Source: Heterobilharzia americana
Taxonomy: Eukaryota > Platyhelminthes > Trematoda > Strigeidida > Schistosomatidae
Direction of reading: 5' to 3'
Length of the DNA: 64,000 nt
Assembly: GCA_944470555.2 (NCBI GenBank)
Contig: OX104128.1
Span: 2,914,001 to 2,978,000, forward strand
Part shown: one piece after another, positions 33,780-43,374 of the stretch
Layout of the letters: each line of letters begins with the position of its first letter
How positions within the stretch are numbered: position 1 is the first letter of the stretch
Program-made: the position numbers and the translations under genes
Notes under the pieces: generated by a model
Databases searched by the model: none
Seen by the model: only the letters and a program-made list of their open reading frames with translations
Told to the model about the DNA's origin: nothing

Positions 33780-36723
33780 CTTGGGTTCCTAACGGAACAT
33801 ATGGTCCCAGTAGAACATTCCCATTTCACCCTCTTCTCCGCAATCTTATGAACCTGTCGCCACGACTGACCACAAGCTCTCAGTTCTTCCTCATACAATC
33901 TCCTGCATGTCACCCTCGGACGCCCAACTCGTCGCTTCCCATCTGGGTTCCACTCGAGTGATGTCCCCATTCGGCCTTCTCAGTGAATGCCGAATCAGTC
34001 TCCTCTTCCTTCCACTGCATATTTGTTGAGTGTGAGGTTCTTGGTTGGTTCGTTGCCGGCCCGAGTCCCTTGTTGCTGATTCTTTCTGGCCATCTCATCT
34101 TCAGCAAAAAACCAGCGTAGGCAGTTGTTGGTGAGTGTCTGTAGCTTGTTGGAAATGCCTTTCGTAACGCTCCGAGTGTCTGAACCATACAGAAGCACTG
34201 ACTTGATGTTGGTGTTTAAAATCCGGACCTTGTTCCAAATGCTGAGAGTATAAAGTCTCCACACTGGTTTCAGGCTAATGAAGGCCTCCCTTGCCTTTCT
34301 GATCCTGACTTTGGCGTCTTCATGTATGTTGCCACCACCTGCAGCTGAAACGATGCTGCCTAGGCGGGTAGGCGAAAGAAACTACCTCCTTTAAGTTTCT
34401 GCCGGCGATGGTGATTGGAGCCTGTTGCTGTTGTTGGTCGGGTATCTTCATCACCTCCTTTTCTACGTTCACTTGAAGTCCTGTCTTTGTTGCCTCTTTT
34501 GTCAACTTGTCGGTTTTGGCCTATAGATATTCAAGTTTGTGTGACATTAGACACAAGTCATCATTGGAGAAAAACAAATCTTCTAGGTTCTCTTCCGCGA
34601 TTCGGCGTATCCCCCCTCTTTTTGCTCCTCACTGTTGGTAACATGATCCAGTCCACTACAATCAGGAATATCATGGCTGGTAGTAGACAGCCTTGTTTTA
34701 CTCCTGTCTTCACTTCCATCACTGAGCTTCCCATCGTGAATTACTCGGCATGTGGAGTCTTCATATGGTTGTTGAATGAGGCTGATAAAGGTTTGCAGCA
34801 TTCCAAAGTATTGAAGCAGCTTCAAATTACCTTTCAGCCAACTCTGTAGAGGGTCTCTTGAAAGTGGATGAAGTTGAGGTAGAAGGTTGACTGCCATTCT
34901 ATACTTTGTTCCATGATGGTGTGTAGTGTAGCTTTGCGATTTGTTCAGCACATGATTTGTACTTCCTGAAGCCAGCCAGCTTGTTTCGGTAGTAGTTTTG
35001 AATCCAGCGCACCCTTCAGTCCCTCCAAGATGATGTGCCATAATATTTTTCTTTGGGGTGAACAGAAGTGCGATTCCGCACCAGTTCGTGCAAACACTGG
35101 GGTCTCCCTGCTTCTGGAGGTTGGCTAGATAACCCTTCTCCGGATCGCCAGGTGCCTTCCCTTCATTCTAGACCTTCTGCAACAGCGGTGTGAGCATGTC
35201 CGCTGTTGTCTTTGCGTCTGCTTCCAGAGCTTCTCGCGGGATTTCATCTGGTCCTCCTACTTTCCCTCTTTTCAGTAGCTTCATGGAGTTCAGGACTTCA
35301 ACTTTTGTTGGACGATTTATGCTCACTTGTAATTCAGCGACTGTAGGTGGTATTTCTGGACGAAGTGCAGGTGGTGGTCGATTCAAGAGCTTCTTGAAGT
35401 GGTCAGCCCATCGTTCCTTTGTTTCTCTTCTTTAGCAATTAACTTTCCGTCATCATCTTTTATTGGTTTTGTCTGCGTTGATCTCTTCCCAGATAGCAAC
35501 CTGGTTATTTGATACAATTTTGTCAGGTCTCTGTCTCTCCTACCCGCAGCCTGTTCTGCTTCACTTGCCAGCGTTTCGTATGAGTGTCTTTCGTCTTTCC
35601 GTGCACTCTTCTTCACTTCTTTGTCCAGTGTTTTGTAGGTTGCATTCAGTTCCTCTTTTCGCTTTGCGTCCTTGCACTGGTTTGTCTTCTGCTTCACTAT
35701 CCTCCCCCCTCCATCAAATTCCATGTATCCATCTAGATTCATTCCTTGTCTTGCCTCTCCTTCTTCCTTCCTAATACGGCTGTGCAGGTTTCTTTCCACA
35801 TAACTTTCAAAACGTTTCACTGTTCATCCACACGGGTTTCTACAGGGGTGTTGCTTGATATCCACCATTTTGGCTTGATGGCTGACGTGAAGATTTCCTT
35901 TGTAGTTTTGTCCTTCAGTTTCTATCATGGGTGTTGAACTTGAACTGTGGTCTATCACCAGCTTCCTTGAAGGCTTTTAACTTGATTTGGAAGGTTCCTT
36001 GCATTAGATGGTGGTCCGGACCTACATCTGCTCCTCTTGACTTTGTGTCAAGAAGGCTGCGTCCCCACTTTCTTGAGATCGAGATAAATTCGATCTGATT
36101 TTTAGTGTGCTCACCCGGTGAAATCAAATCCATGTCGCCTTGTGGATTTCTTTTTGTTTCAACACTGCCTCCGATCACCAAATCGTTGAATGCACAGAAC
36201 TCTGCAGACAATTCTCCATTCTCGTTCATCACCTCACCGAGCGCTTCTTGGCCTATGGTTAGTTCTCTTCCTGTGTTGTACGCTCCCAGGCTGACATTCC
36301 TGTCGTTCATTAGAATTTTGATGTCGTCAAATGTGGCCTTGTTCGGTGCTGATTGCAGCTGTCTGTAGAATTCCTTCTTCTCTTGATCTGCATTATTTGC
36401 AGGTGCGTAGCATTGTACGATTGCGACCTTCCTTCCTTTTGAGTTGAACCTTACTGTTATGACCCTGGAGGGGATGGGTTTCAACCTTATGAGTGCCTTC
36501 GATGCTGCTGGGGACATCATGATAGCCACTCCCTCGGTGTGCTCGTGGTTGCTGTCTGGATGACAACATCGGAGTAGATTATTGACTCCTCTCCAGTTGA
36601 CAGTTTGGAGAGTCCACTTCCATTCCATCTGCTTTCGCAAATTCCTAACACTTCAGTACTATACCTTCTCATCTCGTTTTGCAATCTGGGCAGCCTTGCT
36701 AGGTCCATACACGGTGCAGACAT
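33780..36723 (-). pseudogene. Broken endonuclease-RT polyprotein of R4
   Basis: The longest piece (36640-35915, 241 codons) is most of the AP endonuclease: GVAIMMSP, VQCYAPANNADQEKK, a decayed MNDRNVSLG in place of GDMNAKLG, and GADVGPDHHLM near the end with the conserved His pair. Next come the linker and RT start (TKVEVLNSMKLLKRGKVGGP then DEIPREALE, about 35280). The RT palm is degraded and the C-terminal blocks (SVLLYGSDTRSVTK, NNCLRWFFAE) lie at 34.2-34.1 kb. Frameshifts separate all of these. Confidence 0.8.
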
Positions 36724-36791
36724 TCCACTTCCCCATCCTCGCTTTCGCTTTCATCGAGGGAGAGAAGAGATGTGGGCCAATCGGCTTCCTA

Positions 36792-37251
36792 TAATAATAA
36801 TATATATTTCATACAACAAAGGTTACATGAATACAAACCAGTTTACAGGTGTGATCATTTTGGCAATGAGAAATGACTATTATGTACAATGTTATGCTAT
36901 ACATTAGATGCTGTGATTTATGGCATATAGGAGGTGTGTTGAAGCAGGCTCAGTTCGAATTTGAAGATTATCCGGTCATCGTTTGAATCATCCGATATTC
37001 TTGAAGGTGAGGCCGCATCACAGTCATAACCTTGAGGTGTGCGCGTTCGTCATAACGTTTTGATGGCAATATTTCCCACTGACGAATGCTATTTGTAGGA
37101 TTCCATTTGAATGCAGGACTGGTTAGGTAAATCTGAAAAGTGAATAACAAAAGCGAGCTGCAGGCGAAATTCGAAACAGGAGCACAAAAATATGCAGGAG
37201 TAGGTCAACCATGATACATCTGGGTGAGTTCTTTGTACTGACCATAAAACT
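36792..37251. mobile_element. 460-bp insertion of unknown family inside R4
   Basis: Comparison with R3 shows that the R4 leader is contiguous on both sides of this block, between GGCTTCCT and TGAAGGCTTTCACC. It begins ATAATAATAATATATATTTC, which on the minus strand would be an AT-rich 3' tail, so it may be a short retrotransposed element on the minus strand. It contains no domain. A 60-codon minus frame is present but unremarkable. Confidence 0.7.
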
Positions 37252-37473
37252 GAAGGCTTTCACCAACTAGCGTCATTTTACCCCTCCGATTTTAGCGAAG
37301 AATAACATTGTTTTTATTTTTTAGATTTTGTTTGTGCTTGAAGTTTCTTTAGCGGTTGAATTAGTTTTACGGGGTAGGGTTGCTAGCCCTGAGTCCAACC
37401 TTTCCTGTTAACCTGGGCTCAGGACCGACTAGTAACTACTGAACTAGTTAACCAGGTGACGTTTGTGAGGACA

Positions 37474-37895
37474 TAGGTGGGAATTAATTCTCCTAATAAC
37501 CCTTTGCTGGGGTATGTGTGCAGGGTCTCCACGAGACTGTCGACCTCGGGCCCACAATACTCTGCTACAATGGCTCACTCAAAGTAGGGGAAACATGAGC
37601 ATAGAAAACACTTTGCCTGTTGGATTTCTTGCTTTCTCCGCTTGCCGCTTTGTCTGCTTCTTTCGGCTGCAGAAAAGTAATTCACTTCCAGACTTCGGCT
37701 CTTTTTCCGTCGCGAATTAATTACTTAAGTGACGGACCATGGCTGAAACTGCCTTTTATGGAAAGTAACCGATTTTACCACGTTCAGAGTACTTAACTAC
37801 AACAAGCAGAAGTGAAAATGTTCACTGGATTACGACTTCATAATTATCAAAATCTAGGATTAACTCATTATAAAGGTGATCAGCAAAGTTCAACA
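37474..37895. other. Unassigned DNA
   Basis: No domain, repeat or splice-flanked exon was recognised between the R4 target site and the 37.9-kb exon. Confidence 0.4.
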
Positions 37896-37900
37896 CTTAC

Positions 37901-38022
37901 CAACTGCAAGCCTGTCACGACCCGTGAAAAAGACTGACAAGATGTTCTGGAAGTCCATTTGGGTGAATTCAAGCAAGTCTATTGCTTCTGGATGCTGTAG
38001 TTGGAGAAGTGAAGACATTTGG
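37901..38022 (-). CDS. Putative host gene exon
   Basis: The minus strand ends in a strong donor (GCAGTTG then GTAAGTG) and encodes HPEAIDLLEFTQMDFQNILS followed by VFFTGRDRLAV. The upstream limit is uncertain. A very good acceptor (TCTTCACTTCTCCAACTACAG) would start the exon at 37994. A weaker one would start it at 38022 and fits the phase of the 38.3-kb exon. The frame stays open to 38084. Product unknown. Confidence 0.55.
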
Positions 38023-38260
38023 CTTTCAGTCATAATATTCACCAATATTATGAACTTTTGTCGTGGAATGGGGTTAACATGCATGACTTATACAGTCCTG
38101 GAACCATCAATGAGGTACAATATGTAAACAATTTATGCATACATTCCTTCATAACGTTTTCATCATTATCTCAAGCAAAAAGTACAAACTGTTACAGTGG
38201 GAGTGTTGGCTTCAAGCTTTATTTTTCTCCAGCTAATACCTGCATTGTATAGATACAAAC

Positions 38261-38442
38261 CTGGTTTCTTTGTTGATGCAAAGACAATACTTCCGCTTGT
38301 CCAACTTGTAAATTTTTGCATACTTGTTCTGCTGGGATGTTCCATTATATGAACATGCAGCACTTATATCTTCTGGTGACGACGGGTGGGGATTGAGATC
38401 ACCATGAAGATACACGTAATTTATGGATAAACTTATTCGTAC
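38261..38442 (-). CDS. Putative host gene exon
   Basis: The minus strand has a clear acceptor (ACCCTTTTCACAG) and an open frame starting VRISLSINYVYLHGDLNPHP and continuing to KLDKRKYCLCINKET. The donor is either GTTTGT at 38260 or a slightly longer alternative CAG-GTATTA; both leave two bases. Length 182 nt. It may belong to the same gene as the 14-20-kb exons or, if those begin at the ATG at 19763, to a separate upstream gene. Product unknown. Confidence 0.55.
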
Positions 38443-38847
38443 CTGTGAAAAGGGTGTGTGCCTGTATATTGAGGAACAAATATTATTATTATAACCTTTA
38501 GGACTCATTAAGTTACTCCTTTCACCTCAGAAGCTTTAAATGAACAGGGCAAGTTGTGTTAGATGTCTTATGTACTTCCTGCCTGTCAGTCAGACAACTG
38601 ACCCCGTCACTGTTGTCTGCACACTCTCTAGAATGCCTGCGTTTGTCTCTAGAATAGAGAGTTGTTACCGCGTTGAACGCCTCCACGTGCAGCCCTATGT
38701 AGGTGTAGATAACTGTCAAGGCAAACAAGAGTGTAGGGATCTACAGTTGTTTTCCTTAAAAACCTACGCTGGGATTCATGCATGGAGCCCTATGTAGTTG
38801 GCAGTGGTATCCAGAATGTAGGAGAACTTCTATTAGGCAGCCGCGTA

Positions 38848-39556
38848 TGGTTGACTAGTTCACTAGTCAATAGCCTGTCGTAAACCTGGATAAACGAGGA
38901 ATGTTGGGCATAGGACTAGTAACACTGCCCCGTTATACCAGTCCAATCGCTAAAAAACCCTCAAAGCACAAAGAAAATATGAAAAATGGGGATAAACCTA
39001 TCCCTCTTTGGAGTCAGAGAGACGAAATAACCCCATTTGGTGAAAGCCCTCAGCAAGCCGGTCGGCCAATGTGTCTTCTCTCTCTCGATCAGAGCGGAAG
39101 TAAGCACGGGGACGTGGAATGTCCGCACCACGTTTCAACCTAGCGGGGCTGTCCGGGTCGCAAAAGGGATGAGAAGGTATAGCATAGAAGTGTTGGGAAT
39201 TTGCGAAGGCAGGTGGAATGCAAGTGGACTCTCCAAACTCTCAACTGTGGAAACGATGAACTGACCACTTCAGAAAACTCTTGAATCGACTACTACCATT
39301 ACCTGCAACTCATCCAGAAATACCAGTAGTAGCTCAGTCACAGAATTATCAGTGAACAGAGGCCCTCCGTCAAAAGCCGAAAATCTGAACGCCGAAATAT
39401 CACTGAAAGCCTGGAAAGCAGCAGGACCAGATGGAATTCCACCAGAAGTACTGAAAACATACGCAGAGACAACAGCGGTCATGCCCACACGATTACTGCA
39501 GGAGGTTTGGAAGGAGGGAAGGAAAGGTACCTGCGGGTTGATTGAAAGAAGGACTA
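38848..39556 (+). mobile_element. RTE copy R5, internally deleted
   Basis: Plus-strand 5' leader and first part of the endonuclease (38848-39245), joined directly to the linker and first part of RT (39246-39556). The first part differs from R3 at about one base in 380, the second at about eight in 310. The missing segment corresponds to R3 positions of about 30387 to 29305, about 1.08 kb. Both edges share a GGA trinucleotide. Similarity to R3 stops abruptly at 39556, after CTAC. Confidence 0.88.
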
Positions 39557-39825
39557 CGAAGTATGTATGATGTGTATGTCATTTTTTTAAGTATGTAAAG
39601 AAACAGAATGAACCGATGTTGATGGGACTCAGTTCTCTCTCACCTTTGTGTCTTGAACGCCACAGAATAAATAGTGATAACTACGACAAAGAAAAAGTCG
39701 ATGCCGTCCACAGCACATAGTTTACAGTAGATGACGATGATAAAAAATTGCAGGAACTGAGGATGGAAATTAATTAAAACAAAAAATTACTGCTAATGCT
39801 CGTCTGGCTTTCCTTATGTCACTTT

Positions 39826-41077
39826 TATTATATTATTTATTATGAGTCCCTTGGGTCCCTAGCGGAACATAGGGCTTCAGTAGCACGTCTCCAGTGACCT
39901 CTGTTCTCTGAGATCTTTTGAACCTGGTTCCACGACAGCCCAGAAGCTCTCATTTCTTCCTCGCACGACCTCCTCCATGTCACCCTCGGCACCGACGCCC
40001 AACTCGTCGCTTCTCATGAGGATTCCACTCGAGGGCCTGACGCGTGATGTCCTCCGTCGGCCTTCTCAGTGCATGGCCAATCCATCTCCACTTCCTCCTG
40101 CATATTTGTTGCGTGATAGGTTCTTGGTTGGTTCGTTCCCAGGGCTCCTTGTTGCTTATTCTCATTATTCCGGCCATCTGATCTTCCTTGGCGAGCATAA
40201 GCAGTTGTTGATGAATGTCTGTAGTTTATTGGAAATCCCTTTCGTGACAGGCCAAGTCTCTGAGCCATATAGAAGCACTGACTTGACTGACGTTGGTGTT
40301 GAAAATCTGTATCTTGTTCCACATGCTGAGTGCAGAAGATCTCCACACTGGTTTCAGGCTTATGAACACCTGTCTTGCTTTTCCGATTCTGACGTCCTCG
40401 TCCGTCCCGCCTGTAGTTGAAACAGTGCTTCCTAGATAGGTGAATGAGGTTACTTCCTCTAAGTTTCTCCCGTTGATGGTGATTGGAGTTTGTTGTTGTT
40501 GGTGGTGGTGCGGTATCTTCATCACCTCTGTCTTCTCTATATTCACTTGAAGTCCCGTCTTCGCCGCCTCATCTCTTCTGCCAACTCGTTAGTTTTCGCC
40601 TGTAGATCTTCAAGTTTGTGTGACATCAGACACAAGTCATCGGCGAAATCCAAGTCTTCTAGGTTCTTTTCCGTCGTCCACTGTATCCCGCTCTTCTCGC
40701 TGCCCACTGTTTGCTGCATTATCCAGTCCTCCACAATCAGGAATATCATGGGGGATAGTAGGCAACCTTGTTTCACTCCTGTCTTCACTTCAGTGGCATC
40801 ACTGAGCTTCCCATTGTGAATTACTTGGCTGGCATGTGGCGTCTTCATATAGTTGTTGAATGAGGCGGATAAAGGTTGCGGTACTCCGTAGTAGTGAAGC
40901 AGTTTCCCAATTACTTCTCGGTCGACGCTGTCAAAGGCCTTCTCGAAGTCGATGAAGTTGAGGTAGAGAGCTGATTGCCATTCTATGCTCTGTTCTATGA
41001 TGATGCATAGAGTGGCGTTGCAATTTGGTCTGCACATGATTTGTACTTCCTGAAGCCTGCCTGTTCCGGTCTTAGTT
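39826..41077 (-). mobile_element. 5'-truncated RTE copy R6 with 12-bp target duplication
   Basis: Minus-strand 3' part of the RTE element, from the RT palm to the tail. TTATGTCACTTT is repeated at 39814-39825 and 41078-41089 and marks the insertion exactly. The tail on the minus strand ends AATAATATAATA, as in other copies. Confidence 0.92.
40226..41037 (-). pseudogene. RT palm and C-terminal part of RTE polyprotein in R6
   Basis: A 164-codon open frame (41037-40543) is the best RTE palm in the window: YLNFIDFEKAFDSVDREV (motif A), VKTGVKQGCLLSPMIFLIV (motif B region) and DLDFADDLCLMSHKLED (catalytic FADD intact). A second piece (40546-40226) has VMKIPHHHQQQQTPI and SFTYLGSTVSTTGG. The copy lacks the endonuclease and the start, so it cannot act alone. 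Confidence 0.88.
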
Positions 41078-41089
41078 TTATGTCACTTT

Positions 41090-41845
41090 ACTGTTCATTA
41101 TTTGCCAACTTGCAACCAAATGCAATCCATCCTGTATGCTTAAATTGTTGGAACTAGCACTCAGCTGTAGGGCCTAGGTAGCCAGTAAACAAAATACTTA
41201 CGCAGAACTTTGTTTTCATCGAAAGCAAACGCGAACTCCATTCCTGCAGAACGAAGTGTAATCTATGGCCTATTCTCCGATCTTATACTGTTTGCCAGGT
41301 CCTTAAGGTTTGCCTAGGGCATTTTAAATTGTTCTGTAGAGCACCTCCATGGCACCAAGATGCAACCATGACCAGAACAATTGGATAACATCTATTTAAC
41401 TGAATATCAATCAAATAACCCTCTAGGTTGCCTTCTGGTGCTTAAGGCCTTCCAAGTGTTGTTTTAAAGAGCATGCATCCAAGTAGGCTTTGATGCCACT
41501 TTGTTCTTCCTTTGCGCTGGTTATCACGCATGCTCTCAGAGTCCCTAGTCTGGCGTGTCAGTCAAGCAAGCCGAATACACTTCCTCAAAGCCACCATCAG
41601 TTTACTCCCCCTAAACATATCGACCCTTCTAGTGTGCTTCAGGATACCGGTCATTTGAATTTGTTTCATTACCGTTACTCACACACTAGGCAAGGTATAA
41701 GTTGAGCAGGTACTAGAAAGCGTCAAGTTAAGTAAAATGACCACTGCCCTATGTCTCCTTGCCCTCACATTCACTTGCCCGGACGCCCTCCTCTCGTGTA
41801 CTGCCTCAAGGTCTGAGCTCTGTATTTCATGGACGTAGTTCCGTC
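41090..41845. other. Unassigned DNA
   Basis: No domain or repeat was recognised. It includes the pre-insertion continuation of the R6 target site. Confidence 0.4.
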
Positions 41846-41849
41846 AGTT

Positions 41850-42405
41850 TTTTATTGTCACATTAGTAATTAACAGGAGAGAAGCCAGTTTACAGGCATC
41901 ATCACATTGCTATATGTCAAAAAATCTACAAGATTGTACGGGTCCTGAATAGTACAGAGGGGAGGTCGTTTAACTCCATCAAAAACATCAGATCGCGGTT
42001 ACGTGACAAAGAAAATACCACTTTCAGCATATGCAGCGCGTCAAAGTGAAAATAGCAAAAATTCCTTTTCCCATATAATGGATTCAACATGACAGATAGC
42101 AGTCCACAAGCACCGTCAAAATGATGATTTTGAAAGTTTACCGGGTAATGCTGGGAATTATATAACCCACATAGCAGGTGACTGATATGCATAAACTTAT
42201 CAAAACTTGCTGCGAGTCAAGGGACGGGTTTAAATTTTCATCCGTCATTGCACAGATAGGTTCCACTGTCAAGGACAAAAGCGCGCAATGTTCGAAATTC
42301 GTGTTATAACTAGACGACGTTGTTAGTCCATTCGCATAGTTTGTTATTTAGTAATACAAACATCCAATCACTAGAGAGCTCTTCAGTTTTTGGCTCTGCT
42401 TACCA
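41850..42405 (-). repeat. Unidentified dispersed repeat, copy N1
   Basis: The minus strand of this block aligns along its length with the plus strand of 49215-49800 (N2). Shared landmarks, in order, are AAAAACTGAAGAG, ACATTGCGCGC, GTGGAACCT, TTGACG-TGCTTGT, TCCATTATATG, ATTCAGGAC and AAACTGGCTTC. No conserved reading frame or transposase motif is apparent. It is either a non-autonomous transposon or the end of a larger element not otherwise present. Confidence 0.75.
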
Positions 42406-42416
42406 CAAAGGCCTAT

Positions 42417-42735
42417 TTATAAGATCTGGAGTATCAGTAAGTATCCACAGTTATGTAACCAAGGTGAGTGTCCAAATCCATGCATTTCCAGTTCACCATA
42501 TGGTTTAAAAGTAGTGTACATTAATTCCACTGGGAGTGCTTCTGGTAGTAGATGGAAGTAGACGTTGAGACGGTTAACAGTCCAAATGGCAGCAGTTACA
42601 TATGGACTTCGGACATCGTTCATATTAGCGTAAGCAGCATCATTCAAGAAGTGCATCTGATGCGTGGTAACGTTCACTTAAAAAGATCACTTGATACAGA
42701 GCGCTATATGATATGTAGTGTAGAATTACTGCAGG
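42417..42735. other. Open on both strands, possible exon of undecided orientation
   Basis: The minus strand is open for 86 codons, including YFHLLPEALPVELMYTTFKP. The plus strand is open to a strong donor (CTGCAG then GTAAGT at about 42734) with KRSLDTERYMICSVELLQ. Neither strand has both a good acceptor and a good donor in a consistent frame. It may be a degraded exon, a host exon or chance. I do not assign it. Confidence 0.3.
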
Positions 42736-42779
42736 TAAGTCATATTCCGAGCCAAAAGGTATATTGGTCTATCGTTTGA

Positions 42780-43040
42780 TTATTTATTCAGAATATTTGT
42801 GCCACTATGACTGTTGGGAAACCTTAGACGTTCGTCGTAAGAAGAATCCTGACCAGCTGGTGATTTGATTGTGAAGATGTTTTAGAAACCGCGAAAGATC
42901 GAGAGCAGTCCAATAATTCATGCAGTTAAACAGCAGGTATTATTTCCACTCAGTAGATATGTCCAGAATGAAGCGCAGCATCGAACATCGTCATCGAGCT
43001 GTTGCTGTAAAATAAAAAGGAAAGAAGAAGCACGAGCAGA
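42780..43040. other. Unassigned DNA
   Basis: No feature was recognised between the undecided open region and the 3' end of element D. Confidence 0.4.
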
Positions 43041-43374
43041 TGTGGGGGAGGGAATTATCACTCAGACCAGCTTGTAAAAGGGAGAAGTTCCTATACTTTT
43101 GGACCTATCCGAACTTTATGTACATTTTCATGTATGTATGTGTGATTAACCACATAGTTTTTCCATTATAAGATTCTTAAACTTTTCGTAGTAGCTTTGA
43201 GAGGGAACCAGTGTACATAAGCTCATTATGGTGGGGAGGGGAACCAGCGCTCACACTGTTGTAAGCAATCGTCAACCCACAAGTGTAGGAGGAACACAAG
43301 GGCTGTAATAGCTCTGTTTCATACATTTAGAGGTCCAAGTATATTATCATCAGCCCAGGATGCATAGATAGTGA

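Larger units (their letters stand above)
33757..37461 (-). mobile_element. RTE copy R4, near full length, carrying an insert
   Basis: Minus-strand RTE with the 3' tail (ATTATTATTTTATTATTC on the plus strand, about 33758) and the 5' leader (about 37455-37260). A near-perfect 12-bp repeat, TTTGTGATGACA at 33745-33756 and TTTGTGAGGACA at 37462-37473, is a likely target-site duplication with one difference. The 5' part is interrupted between about 36792 and 37251 by unrelated sequence. Confidence 0.82.

Noticed and set aside
38845..39565. GTATG as a target duplication of R5
   Set aside because: Five bases on sequence that repeats GTATG nearby, and the right edge is not a true element end.
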